Positions 11,488-23,755 of a DNA stretch of 64,000 nucleotides are shown piece after piece. Origin of the DNA: Polytrichum commune (Eukaryota > Streptophyta > Polytrichopsida > Polytrichales > Polytrichaceae); NCBI GenBank assembly GCA_950295325.1, contig OX485804.1, positions 3,596,001 to 3,660,000 on the forward strand. Reading direction: 5' to 3'. Numbering within the stretch: position 1 is the first letter of the stretch; every line of letters starts with the position of its first letter. Both the position numbers and the translations under genes were made by a program. The notes under the pieces are model-generated. The model ran no database searches, was not told where the DNA came from, and saw only the letters and a program-made list of their open reading frames with translations.

Positions 11488-12944
11488 TTCCTACCTACCT
11501 ACCTAATTTTTTTTCATCAAGTAGAGAGAAGATTTCACAAAGGGAATTGAACTACCAACCACTTTGTTGACGATACTCAAGGGACTCAAGATTGAATATC
11601 ATTAATTTTATAAGAATGGCTCACCTTGCCATATTACCGTTAAAGTTCAAGAACAAAATCAACTTTAAAATATCGATGTTCATTCATTTGAAAATGTTTC
11701 TAGAGAGCTTTTATTTTCAACGAATATCTTGGAATAGAATGCAATGGCTTCATCCTTGTGATTCATACACACATAGTCCAATAAAATTAAGGGGACTTTT
11801 GAACATGATAGAGTTAAGATGCTCACATTCACATTGGTGAAAATGTTAATGTTCATTTTTTTACTTTTTTTTCTAGTCCATTCGAAATGACATCCGTTTA
11901 ATATCTTAAGAGCATTGTATATGCATGGGATTTGCTTAGAGGCACGATCATTTGGCATATTGGATGTGCTAGTTGAAGACGGGTTTTACCGGGGATACTA
12001 CATGGTCAAGATTTGTTCAAAAATGTCTACTAAATGGTATCATTTTATTTAGCATATTAATTGGTTCAAGAGCTATATAGGTTGGTGTTATGCCTATGAT
12101 AGACACTCTAGATTCATCTTTAAGTTTGTTAGAACTGAAAGGACAACTTTACTATCAACATGTGAGAAATTGCCTCGAGCTTTAGCTCTTTGTGAGCTAA
12201 TGAAATAAGGTAAGGTAGGCATACCCAAGCCTCGCACTATGTATCGTTCACATACATTGGAAGCCCCAAATGGATGCCTCTAGTAAGTAATATTTGTTTT
12301 AAGTTTCTTGTTGTTTTGAAGTGATAGTTTTAGCACCATCTACCTTAAGGTTGGACTCTCCGTGTCGACCATGGAATTGAAACAAGAAAAATGGGAGCAA
12401 AGGGCTTTGGCTACAGCAACAAAATGTGATAAGGAAGTTGTCAACTACACTGATTTGTGTAATTAAGTTGACCTCACACATACGTTGACTATTTACCCAT
12501 GCAAATTATAGTGGGCCAAATCAGATCACAAAAACTTATAACTTTGTTTACCCATTTGTATAACAACCATGATAATAGAATATATAAATCATGTAGCTTG
12601 CTACAATCATAATAAGTTATTATAATGGTATGGAATGCCCATAAATTAGTGTGGGTCAACCTAATTGCAGATATCAGTGTAGGTTGTGTCTAGGCACATT
12701 ATTAATTTACTTCAGACTCCAAGGAATGTTTCCATGCAAATATACCAATCAATGCAAGTCCGTTAAGAATGTGTGTTGAATGTACGGTAGACCACCAACT
12801 AACTTACACAAGGCAAGTGGACTTGGAGCAAAAGGCACTAGTTCACAAAAAAATACGGCTCGATTGGTCAACAAGCCGCACTAAATACAAACATAAGTTG
12901 CCACGTCGCCAATAAATTACACCATCCAAGTGAGCTTATTCATA
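11488..12944. other. gene-free stretch
   Basis: Short frames only. A segment near 12645-12690 (AACCTAATTGCAGATATCAG) recurs near 17205-17240, so more old repeats are present than can be delimited here. Confidence 0.4.
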
Positions 12945-13340
12945 TTGGCATGAGTATGTTCAATAGTGCTATGAGATCTATGCCTATGTTACACACTGTG
13001 CTATTAGTTGACTAAAGTGTACACAAATGACACTTGGCATTAGTATGTTCAAACATGTCTTCTTCTTGGATATTGAATTGTAAACACATGACATATGCCA
13101 TTAATGTGCTCAATAATCTTTTCTGCTTGCATACTAAAACACAAAACAATCATCTCAAGTATCCCAATGTGCTACTTTGAATGGTCATAATGTGAATAAA
13201 TTCTCACTTTAAAAAGTTACTTATGTTGACGAACAATATCATATTGGCAATTAGCAAACATGGCACTTTGAGACCTATAGGCATCTAGGCTAGGCCCTTT
13301 GCAAATGATGTACGTGACAATAAATACCATAAACAGTGTA
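12945..13340 (+). repeat. dispersed repeat family B, copy 2
   Basis: Same orientation as 2040-2450 and matching across its length with many substitutions and small gaps. It ends in the shared AGGCCCTTTGCAAAT / ATAAATACCATAAAC blocks. Confidence 0.65.
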
Positions 13341-14184
13341 CTCTCTTTATGGTAAGTATTGTGGGCATACTTATAGTGTGGCTTCCCCTTTGATGTGCTA
13401 TGGTGTGGCCCACAATATTCACCATCGCACATCACAATAGCGTGAAATCTAATGCTTGAGGAGACTTTGTCTACATCACTCCCTCTACATTTATATTACT
13501 TCCTAATATGAAAATTTTTAGGGAATTTTTATTTTTAGATCAATAACATTTAAGAAGATGTGGTATGAAAAATACAAAATCTTTAATTTTGTTGAATTTT
13601 TTTTGGAAATGTATTGAATATTCAAATCTTAGATTAAATCTTATGTTTTTTAAGCAATCCAATCTTATGTATGTCAAACAAATGCCCTAAGCTTGCATTC
13701 TCATAAGATTTAATAACGATGTTAGCCCTCTTACACCTTTTATCACCGGAGGTTCCTAGAGCTAAATGGGAACCTCATAGTTGCTAGATTCCAGCATTAG
13801 AATGTGACCCAACACGATCGATCGGAACTGCTTGGTCTTCAGGCCTTTGAAGAAATCCATGATTAACGGTAATCGATGGATATTGAAGTTACTTTAGGCG
13901 AAGGCCATAGAAAAATATTAAACAAGTGAATCTTAGATTCAAAACCGTCAAGGTCAGATAGTCTCTCAAATTCATATTATTTTCCATCCAATAGAAGTAC
14001 TGTAACATACAACATAGACCTCTGATTTCATGTATTGTGGGTTGGAATATAATGTGCACCCTCAATAGTATCCTGAATGTTTTCAAAGGCGATTACCTCG
14101 AATATAGTGTGACCCATAGTATACACCATAAATAGTGCACTTTGTAAATCAAGAACATGGTAAATAACATCCACTTACATTTCA
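13341..14184. other. gene-free stretch
   Basis: AT-rich, no domain-bearing frame and no RNA gene seen. Confidence 0.4.
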
Positions 14185-14560
14185 ACAATGAACAAGGAGA
14201 ATCGACTGCTAATTACAGATGAACTGGTTGAGTTTGAGAAATAACGAAGTTGAAGTTGACGATTCCAAGAAAATTACCGATCGTTTTAGAGGAATTTAGA
14301 GAATGTACCTCAAATTATTAAAGAAAACACAAAGCTGCCAACATGCATGACATTATTCATATTCATAATAGTGGTTTGTGGGACTAGCAGTTTTTTACAA
14401 AATATTCCTCACATTCAATCTGAATGTGGAGAATATTCCACATAACATTGTCAATCCCACATAACATTGTTATGGATCTAAATAATGTTATGTGTAACCG
14501 GTTGGGTTTGGAAACACAAGGATTTTGACCGATCATGGCCAAAAATCCACCGGGACACTG
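14185..14560 (-). repeat. dispersed repeat family A, copy 4, interrupted
   Basis: Reverse-orientation family A copy split by an insertion at 14346-14492. Outer parts match 18228-18450: GATGAACTGGTTGA and AAAATTACCGATC on one side, TAACCGGTTGGGTTTGGAAA on the other. Confidence 0.7.
14346..14492. mobile_element. 147-bp MITE nested in repeat family A
   Basis: Ends CATGACATTATT and AATAATGTTATG, whose reverse complement is CATAACATTATT (11 of 12 matching). It is flanked by TG on both sides (14344-14345 and 14493-14494). The uninterrupted family A copies at 1268, 7083 and 18228 read straight through this point as ACATGTAACC or its equivalent, so they are empty sites. Superfamily not assigned; the 2-bp duplication is too short to be decisive. 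It contains an internal direct repeat CACATAACATTGT. Confidence 0.6.
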
Positions 14561-16505
14561 CATTTCAAGCCAAAGAGGTCAACAAAGAGTTGACCTGCCC
14601 TCATTTGGGGGATCCTTAATATTGCACCAATGCATTTTTGAAGTTTGTCGGATACGGGCCATTACTTCGGACCTATAGGAGCATGACAACTGTACAAGTT
14701 TTTTCCTCCGGTCTATCATATAAAAAATTAGTGGACGTGGATGACTACACATAACTTCAAATTGTTAAGGCCTTGAGGGAGGCGACCACCCGGTGCCTTT
14801 ATGTTGAAATTATAAGCCTTTGTCACAAAGAATAATGCACCATTTCAATTGAGGCACGTTACCCCACATGCCACTAGGGATGATTGTGGGTCCGAGTGGG
14901 TCTTTTGGGAGCCCTTTAAAATTCCGGGGAAGTTCTCAACCGTTCCATATTTTGAGCTTGAAACACGTAAAGACATGTGTGAAGAATTGGGGACAACTTT
15001 TGTAAGAAGCTTGGATCAATTTAATGTCGCTAACTTGACCTCTAAAGCCCTCTCCAAATGACCACTAGAATCAGAGTTTTCTAATTCTAAGCCAAAAATG
15101 TAGAGTAGTACATGGATAGGTGCGGAGCAAGGTGACTATGATAATATTGTCTTAAATTCTCAACTTACTTTGTAAAATGGGTAAGTTTACAAAAAGAAGA
15201 AGAAGACATGATATGCTTCCCACCACCACACCAAAAAAAAGCAAGGATATTATTTTAAGGAAATAATGGTCGTGTTATACGGACGTAAAGAATTGACAAT
15301 GTCAACCTTTTACAAGCTTGAATTAACTTCGCCAATGTCAACATCATGTTGGGATCTATTTAAGAGGCGTACTAATATGCCAGCGGTGAGATTTCTTATT
15401 TTTCACTCGAGCTGCGCTATTTCGGCCATGTTAGTTGTATTGTGGGTTCTTTTTGCGATTGATTTTTCAATTTGTGCCCAAAAACAAACCAAAAAAAACA
15501 AAAAACAAAAACATGCATGCGGTGAGTGGTGAGCGGTAACACGTGAGCAGTGAACGGGAAAAAAAAGTCGGTCCAGCAACAACAATGTTCCTATAACCAT
15601 GGAATGTAGGCCATGGTTGACCACTTGAATTGGTAGATCATGGTGTTGCACAATTGTCGAAAGTTGCAACAATCATACATATTTGGAATTCCAATTGTCT
15701 ATGTCACTCACTCTCAAGGTGACTTTCTACAAGTTTGTCAAGTTCATCGCATAAATCATGGTTCACATTATCAACTCCAAAATTTAGAGTGCACATCATC
15801 AATGTTAGTTGTGAAATTTTAGACGACTTTCGTGATAGAATAGACTACTTAGACTTCACTGGGTGGAGTCTAAACTACATAGCAGACTCTCTTAACAAAA
15901 CTTCTACATCAATTTGAAAGGAGGAATATTCAAGTATTTAATTTGGACAAAAAAATGTCCAAAAATACCAATGCATATGAGTCGAATATCATTTGCATTG
16001 TAGATACATGCACAATGGGAGATCACAGCTGCACATGCAACACAACATGATGTGAATGCCTCGCAAAACTAAGACCGAATATCGTTTAGAGACAAGGTGT
16101 TGCATATGAACAAAATGGTCCTAATCATTGGATTCACCTTTACGCATGATAAAATCCTTGACCAAGCCATACAAACAAAAGAAGACAAATACAACCCGTT
16201 AATAAATGCAATAAGAGCACAAAGGCTGCAATATTAGACCCCTCATAGTTATCACCGCGAGAGTAAGGGGAGCCATTCACACAAGAAGCATAGAACTCCT
16301 TGAGAACCTACATATCCCCACATCACTACTTTAAAAACCAATGAAAACCATCCACCAAATAGCCATCAAATATCTCACATACCTAGTACTTAATAAGGGA
16401 AAACTCAACAATAAACAATAACCAATACCCCCCCCCACCCCCCACCCCACACATAGTAAATGGACAACAAAATAAATGTATATTACTTCTTCTTTTTTAT
16501 ATATT
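14561..16505. other. gene-free stretch
   Basis: Only short frames, none with a recognisable domain. A C-rich run lies near 16430-16450. Confidence 0.4.
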
Positions 16506-16625
16506 TTTACAAACAAGAGCCCACCCACTGCAAGGTACGTAGTAAGCCCCACCCTGAATCAAAGGGATTCTTGAGCAAGGTAGGGCCAATGGGCTCCAAT
16601 TCACGTTGCATTGCCCGACGTTGGT
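16506..16625 (-). repeat. short dispersed repeat family F, copy 2 (SINE-like)
   Basis: Inverted copy of 11374-11487, sharing TGCTCAAGAATC and GTGGGTGG-type blocks in reverse complement. It is flanked by an A/T-rich tail on the expected side. Confidence 0.6.
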
Positions 16626-18227
16626 TTTCCTCTCCTTTCTTTCAAAATATCATCATATAGAAAAGCTACACAGATGTGTGCAATTAGGTGATCCACACTA
16701 ATTTATTGACATTCCCCATTATTTTGAAAATCTATCACCAAAGTAGTAAAATATATGAAACGTGTTTTTGTTGTGGTTGCTCACTACACTAAATAATCCT
16801 ATTATTGTGGGTCATAGTAACTTTCTAGATCCCACGTCAAATCTAATAATGAGAATTAATATGAACACATAAATTTATTTCCCACACTCAGTTCTAGTGA
16901 TAAATTGGCATGGGCCACATTGATTGTGTCTCAAGAAAATTATGTGGGTGATTGTGCTACTTTTGTCATGTAACTAAATATTCAATGTGTTGGTCAGTAG
17001 CCTTCATGAAGACTTAGCGTCTTGGACCCACATTAGTTCCACCTTGATTAGAAAATTAGTGTGGCCAATTATTTTCACACCAATTTTCTATCCATACTAA
17101 TAGGACTAAGTAGTGGAGTGACGGATGAATAAACAAATGTCATGATTTATTGTGCTCTAGTTTTGATCCAAGGTAATTTGCACGGGTAAAGAGGTAACGT
17201 GTTCATGGGGCCAACCTAATTGCACAGATCAGTGTAGATTATTGTGGTGGTAGTGGCCCAACATTTCCTTCAAATGCTTTTGAAGTTGTCAATTTGAAAT
17301 TTGAAGGGTCAAACATTCTATCACGATGCCCAAAGTTTAAAACCATAGAGGACACTCTAGTTTGTCTGTGCTTGTTTTGAAATGCAATGTCCACTTGGGA
17401 TTCAAGAGGGTCTCAACCAAATGTAGGATTTTCACATGGAAAAACTTGAGGGAAAAATAAATATTTTTTATCGGAATAGAGAGCTCTCTAAGTTAACCCT
17501 TAAAGGACAATGCTGCCCCACGGGCTTGGTATTATTTTGGGAGAATCTTGTTCAAAACTTCTACTCCATTGCACCAAATGGGGTTTTTAGAATGCCAAAT
17601 CGAGCACCTTAGCAAGATCTATACTTCTTTAGACCAGAGCTTGAATCTACCATTATACACCATGCTTTTCATGTTCATTGCCCTAAACTGCACTAGCCAT
17701 CTGATTTAGTGTGACCCACATTATTCATCATCACCTCATACTAATTGCCTTGCAATTTCTTTCAGTGACATTTATGTTCATGTTAGTTGGTTATTATTAA
17801 CAAATGCAATGTCCATAAATTGTTCATAATATATAAAATGTCTATTCTAAGTCGCCTCCTGCATATGAACACGAACATTCTATTTGGTGTCTCCTTTTCA
17901 ATGAAACATACTTGTAATTAGCATAAGGGAATTGTTGCATACAAGCGTATCTCTCATCCATCCATGTTGAAAACTTATCCACTATAAGTATGTGGTTGAT
18001 TTACTTCAAAGGTGATTTAGTGGACGAATTTGGAGTCTTTGAAGCTAAGTGTGATGTAAAATGAATAACCTTTTATTTTTAGATAATGTTTTGGGAAATT
18101 AAAATGCACTACAAGGATCGGGTTGATAAAGTATTGGTCCGTTGCCACTACATGGCGCCTACATCTACCATGCTAGTAGATTTGGATACCATCTTGTGGT
18201 CGGGATTCAATGCTTTTGTCCATGCCA
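16626..18227. other. gene-free stretch
   Basis: AT-rich. Contains GTGGGCC/TGTGACCCACA-type short motifs shared with other gene-free parts of the window, probably old MITE remnants that I could not delimit. Confidence 0.35.
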
Positions 18228-18450
18228 ATGATCAAGGAGAACCGGCAGTTAGTTGCAGATGAACTGGTTGATTTTGACAAACAACCGTTTGAAGTTCAAG
18301 ACTGTAGGAAAATTACCGATCATTTTAGAGGAATTTATAGAATATACCCCAATTTCATAAAAGAACCCCGGAGGATGTCAACATGTAACCAGTTGGACTT
18401 GCAAACACTAGGATCTCAACCAATTATGCCCAACAATCTCCCCAATCACT
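18228..18450 (-). repeat. dispersed repeat family A, copy 5
   Basis: Uninterrupted reverse-orientation copy with GATGAACTGGTTGATTTTGA, AAAATTACCGATCATTTTAG and CAACATGTAACCAGTTGGAC. It is the best uninterrupted comparison for the 14-kb copy. Confidence 0.7.
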
Positions 18451-19060
18451 GGTCCATGCTTTTGATCCTTTTAGTGATGGATGAATGAGAGGTACGCTCA
18501 TATGCAACAATGCCCTCTTGTCATACTTGTCCCATTGGCAAATCGCCGTATAGTGTAATTGCCCAAGGACGTGAAACGCCACCATCTCAATAAAGATGAT
18601 AGGAGGAGTCACAACAACCATGAAATAGAAAAGGAACACACAATAATATCTTACATGCATCACACGAGCAGGTAGCCAAAATATTGAAGATGGTTTCAAA
18701 TACCATTGGCCCTTCCTTTGTACATGTCATTCATTTGGTACATGGCATTCATCTTGGCATTCCTTTGCGAACAACGGAGATCTCGTTGTTGTTGTCCGCT
18801 ACAAACATAATGTGTACTTCCAAAGTGGTTTCTCTTTTTGGATAGAAACACACTTTCTAGTAAAGATGGAGGCCCACCCAAAAAAACTCTTTTCTTACTC
18901 CTTTGTGAGGCACATGTTTGTTATTGTGCACCATAGGGTAACCTACATAGGGATAAATGGTCGAGGAGGATTTCAAATGACCATAGGGATTATCCAACCT
19001 CACATTTACCCTAAATGGAGGGTCCTCATGTGGATACTTTTAATGCTCACCTTTTCAGTC
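18451..19060. other. gene-free stretch
   Basis: Two to three short frames on each strand, up to about 92 codons, without recognisable domains. Confidence 0.4.
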
Positions 19061-19665
19061 CTCTCCATGTGCGACATAAATTAGATTATAACACAATTTT
19101 GAATATAAGAGAGGTCACCTGTGGATCTTTATGGATTCCATGTTATAACAAATATTGCTTGAAGGACCACATGGAACTCAAAGAAAAAACTACAACATTT
19201 TGCACATTTTCAAACATTGATGTGAAAACATTGCAATAGGCTCTACCTCCTTGTTAACCCTCTCAACCCTCTCCATGTGTGACATAAATTAGATAGTAAC
19301 ATAATTTTGAATATAAGAGAGGTCACTTGTGAATCTCTATGGAATCCATGTTATAACAAATAATGATTGAAGGACCACGTGACACTCAAAGAAAAAACTA
19401 CAACATTTTGCATGTTTTCAAACATTGATGTGAAAGTATTTAAGAGGCTCTACCTCCTTGTTGCCCCTCTCAACCCTCTCCATGTGCGACATAAATAAAA
19501 TAGTAATAGGGATTTGAATATAAGAGAGGTCACTTGTGGATCTCTATGGAATCCATGTTATAACAAATAATGCTTGAAGGACCACATGGAACTCAATGAA
19601 AAAACTACAACATTTTGCACGTTTTATTTCACAGTAGGCTCTACCTCCTTGTTACTAGCATATTA
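19061..19665 (+). repeat. three tandem copies of a 207-bp unit
   Basis: Units start at CTCTCCATGTG at 19061, 19269 and 19476 (spacing 208 and 207 bp). Each carries GAGAGGTCAC, ATCCATGTTATAACAAAT and CTCTACCTCCTTGTT. The third is slightly truncated. No conserved reading frame. Confidence 0.85.
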
Positions 19666-19904
19666 CCTTTTTAAATTTTGGTATGTATGTGTGTGTTTGA
19701 TTTCAAGTTGTCCAAAATCTTCCTTTATAAGGAAGTACATAATTTGACAAAAAATATTATTAAGATAAACTTCATGTGTGTGGTATAAGTTCGTGGCTTT
19801 TGTTGAATGTTGTTTTGAGTGTGTCCATCATGCCTTGCTAAGCTTAAATATTGTATTCAATGTCTCTACTAAGAACTTTACAAATGACACTTCATTCGAA
19901 TAAG

Positions 19905-20070
19905 TATACAACTACTGTCATGGACAATTGAAATTGTGATGAGACTCATGCCAATTATTGAAACGAAGTTTGGTATACTCTACATCCTAACAATCATGTA
20001 ATGAAATGTTGTCATAGATATTTGAAATTTGGATGAAAACCCACTTAATAAGAGACAATAATGGCAACAT
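19905..20070 (+). repeat. dispersed repeat family G, copy 2
   Basis: Matches the reverse complement of 8410-8595. It includes AAGTTTGGTATACTCTACAT and ATTTGGATGAAAACCCACTT. Confidence 0.65.
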
Positions 20071-20902
20071 TATAAATCTATAATGCCCATAATTTACAAG
20101 GAATGACAATAACATAAAGTATACATTTAGTGTTCATGACATTGCATGGGCGATTTGCAACTAGTATTGAGCGAGACAAATAGAATTGGTGACGATAAAT
20201 ACAATATTCAGTGTAGTGTTTTTGAAGCTTCCTCTCTCCCTTAAATGGGCAACCCAACCTTAAGATATCTTCTAGTTGCATTTTGGCAATGAATTGACAG
20301 TTAACAAATTCCAATAGAATTAAAGTTGGAATTGTTGTTTCCTTTTCCACTATCTTATCTGATCAAACAAAATTTTGAGCTCATTTTTTTAATTATGTGT
20401 AGCACATTGTTACATTAAACTGACCTGTGAAGATTCCAATGGTATTTCACCCTTTGTACGTAACTAAACTTTGTACATGAGCTGACAAACTTGATCTAAA
20501 AGATACACTTTATTAAAAAAAACGTGTTTCATGTGAGATGTACTCATGAGGTCAACGTGGGGTTAATTGGGCGAGAGCTTCGTGGTGTCAACATAACTTG
20601 TGACTAGGAAAGGCGAAATATTCCATGAGCTCATGCATAGAATGATAATCCAATCCTAGTTCATTTGCTATCAAGATGACATAATAGAAACCGGGTTAAG
20701 CTACCCTAAACATGCCAATTAGTGAGGGTGGTACTAATTCAAGTCACAACACACAAATCTAACCAAATTTTAAAGTTATCGAGGGTCGAAGTTGCTATTG
20801 AGTGAAGCTAAATTTATGACTACAGAGGATTCTATACTCGTTTACCATAGATTTCAAGAAAATTAGTGTGTGTTTGTGATTTGTGCATGCCACATGCTTG
20901 TC
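20071..20902. other. gene-free stretch
   Basis: No gene or transposon terminus recognised. Confidence 0.4.
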
Positions 20903-21085
20903 AGTGAATAGGGCCAAGCGATGGTACTTTAAGTGAATAGGGCCAAGTGTTGGTACTTTAAGTGAATAGTGCCAAGTGCCAATACTTTTAGTGATTAGTG
21001 CCAAGTGCCAATACCTTTATCGAATAGTGCCAAGTGCTAGTACTTTCATGCAAAGTGCGGTGTTTTAAGTAAATAGTGCCAAGTG
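20903..21085 (+). repeat. 29-bp minisatellite, about six units
   Basis: Unit of the form AGTGAATAGKGCCAAGTGNN followed by NGTACTTTA. The first five units are 29 bp and the later ones are shortened or diverged. Confidence 0.85.
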
Positions 21086-22324
21086 TTGAGATGAACAATG
21101 CTTCCTAGATCTTTTGGTGGCTGTAATTTATAGCATGAAGAATTTTTTTTATCAACTTCACTAATTTCCCACCCTTGCTATTTTCCCACACTCACAAATT
21201 GTTATATTTAGTGTAGTCATATCCATTTGAAATTGGTGGGAATTTGTTTTTACTGCAGCCCTTTCATCCATGTTTGATCACTTACCCTAGACAAACATCA
21301 CTTGAGGTAGATGAGTCTTTATTCGATTATTTATCTCAGTCACACACTTATAATTGAGTAGTGGATGGTTAGGCTTAATTTTGAGAACAAACGCCATGAA
21401 GACACAACTTTAAAAGAGGTTTGACTGTACATGTTCAAAATTTGTAAAACATTCTAAATTCAATAGTCACCATAATTGGAGGACCTCTTGGACATTGTTT
21501 TATTTATTTTTATTAATGGTTCAATGTTAATGGACTTCCATATATTATAACAATTCAACATTAGCTTCAAAACCTTTTGGAGTTGATCTTGGCTTCTCTG
21601 TATGCCTTTATGGTTGGACATAATCTAAACCTTGCAAATCTAGGTCATATAATAGTAGGAACAACAAAAGCAACCAAAGGTCCATCTAGGGTGAATGTTA
21701 ACAACACCTACCGAATGGGGGGTGAAAAAACTTAGTACTATTGTTGAGCCCGGAGGTTGTTATTTCTAGTTAGATCCCCCCCCCCCTCCCTTTGAATTCG
21801 TATGATGAGGCTAAATTGGTATGAATCGACAACCGGTCTATGGGTGTCACTTTGCATTATTACCCCCATGGTAGGTGTAAGGAAACCAATCCGGACCATC
21901 TACCCTAAATGAACTTTATGCTCAAACGTCATCCTCTAATGAAATGCTATTGAAATACTCAAAGTTCATTGGAGTCAACTGACCCTTTCTTCACCGGTTG
22001 ACCTTGCTGAACGTATCAACCATAGAGAGTTCTTACATACATTTCATTTATTTTTACTAGTGTCACTATAGTAGGAAGGAGGGTTACTTTATCATGTAGC
22101 CACCACATAAAAAACTTTCTTGTCGGAGTTTGAGCTCCGCGCAATTTATTTTACATGTGTGGGAGTTGTGTCACTTCATTGTCATCCAAAAGGTCCGTGA
22201 AGGAATGCTATATCTTTGTTTAGTTTTATAGATCTTCTAGTTAGATCTAGACCTAGATGTGAGTCATCTTCTTCATTAACTACTAAGGTAGAAGAGAGGC
22301 AATTACCGCATACAAATGTATCTT
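21086..22324. other. gene-free stretch
   Basis: AT-rich with a C run near 21777-21788. A segment near 21450-21500 resembles 7680-7735. No gene seen. Confidence 0.4.
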
Positions 22325-22498
22325 TCATTCATCCGACATTAAAACATTGTAATAGTAAATAGTAAACAATAAATATCTCACAATGTACAACAAAAAATAA
22401 AAAATAAAAAGCATAAAATAAATACTAAACAACAAATATAAATACTAAATACTAAATAGTAGATAATAAATAATAAATAGTAAAGAGGAATAGTAGGT
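22325..22498. repeat. A/T-rich degenerate TAAATA/ATAGTA simple repeat
   Basis: Runs of AATAGTAAATA, AAAATAAAAA and ACTAAATACTAAATAGTA, very similar in wording to 29625-29930 on the other side of the Gypsy element at 22499-29640. Confidence 0.75.
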
Positions 22499-23045
22499 TG
22501 TCGTATAAATAGCGATCATGTGTCATTGCAACTCGAGTACCAACCGCCATTAATAAACAACACTAAAACATAGCAAAGTTACATAAACAACACACCTCGA
22601 CAAAGAAGGAAGAGAGTCAAACCCTTGCAAAAGCTTTAATTCTCTCTTCAAATGCACACAATAAGTCAAGCTATCTCTTACTTCACCACGGGAGAATCCA
22701 AGAGTATAAGAAAGGGGAGAAGAACTCAAGATTTATTGCAAAAACATGCAATCTTCACCTCACACAAGCTCTCTTCACACACTCACTCACAAGACTTGAC
22801 TTGGCAAGAATATCAAGTCAAGAAAGAGGCTCCTCACTTAGGAGCCTCCCTCTCTACATCTAAGATTCATTCATCTAAATCTAAATGAATGAAACCCAAC
22901 GGATAAGGTGCAGCCGCCGACGCCGCATATCGTGACAGTTGTCGTGTAAATAATGATCGTGTGTCACTGCAGCTCGAGTACCAACCACCACTAATAAAAA
23001 ATACTAAAACATAGCAAAATCACACATAAACAATACACCTCGACA
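22499..23045 (-). repeat. 3' LTR of the minus-strand Gypsy element
   Basis: On the minus strand it starts TGTCGAGGTGT at 23045, right after a purine-rich AAGGAGGGGCA, and ends TATACGACA at 22499, giving 5-bp terminal TGTCG/CGACA. It contains a direct duplication of about 105 bp (22499-22602 and 22940-23045), each copy itself bounded by TG and CA. Between these, an AATAAA on the minus strand is a candidate polyadenylation signal. An alternative is two tandem short terminal repeats (TRIM-like). No partner LTR was found at the right end, so a TSD cannot be tested. Confidence 0.6.
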
Positions 23046-23056
23046 TGCCCCTCCTT
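23046..23056 (-). other. polypurine tract
   Basis: TGCCCCTCCTT on the plus strand, that is AAGGAGGGGCA on the minus strand. It abuts the TGTCG start of the LTR, as expected for the plus-strand primer of reverse transcription. Confidence 0.6.
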
Positions 23057-23393
23057 AGCTGACTATGGAGTCCCGCCAAACAACTAGGACCAATGTCAAT
23101 CTAAAGGTCATGGATAATGAAAGATTGCTCTGCAACCAACTAGTGTGGTGAACATCATTCCAAAGAACTGTAGGTTGGGTGTAATATGAGCCTCATTTTT
23201 AATCGCCTCTGATGTTTGGCCATTAGATTCCAAAGAATTAATTCCACCGTCTTATGTTTGATTGTGTTTCTAATCTATAACTCATCATTTTCCATTTGGA
23301 CAGAGACAAGATGACGAAAACCACACAAGATCATTAAGTACGATTGGTGGAAACACCAAGTACTGAAGATCATCGACAGCGAGGACAACTCCA

Positions 23394-23755
23394 CTATCCA
23401 GATGGTAGAAAAGTCAAGGGTGGCCTCAAGCATGTTATGTGCCAACCACGTTGACACTGATCACACAAGGGTATAGTAGCTGCTTTTTTCTTCTCTCCAT
23501 ACACAAAACATGGAAAACCCTCTAGTACGACGGCCGGTTCAAGATGAACTGTACCCTTAATGGGTAGATGACATGGGGCACAATTTTTGGAATGCTCGCG
23601 ACATTCCTTGCCTTCCAACAATAACAAACCACTCGGCAACACCTTCTTCACCCAAATGATAGTGCGCCCTGCCCTGACATCCAATGTTGTAGGCGCCTCA
23701 TGTTGGAGATAAACATGATCCCCCTGTCAGAATCTCCGCAACTGAGGTCGGTAAG
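23394..23755 (-). pseudogene. Gypsy integrase C-terminal part with PHD-like finger (fragment)
   Basis: Minus-strand frame continuing the integrase after the hAT insertion. At the start the codons for AYRPQLRRF follow directly from the left flank, then a stop, then QGDHVYLQ. The distal part carries CFVYG, a spacer, CDQCQRGWH and CLRPPL, the wording of a PHD zinc finger. One of the first Cys pair is Tyr, so it is a damaged finger. PHD modules read histone H3 tails; in a retroelement one could steer integration to chromatin (inference). It is followed by about 340 bp of non-coding sequence and the LTR. Confidence 0.7.
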
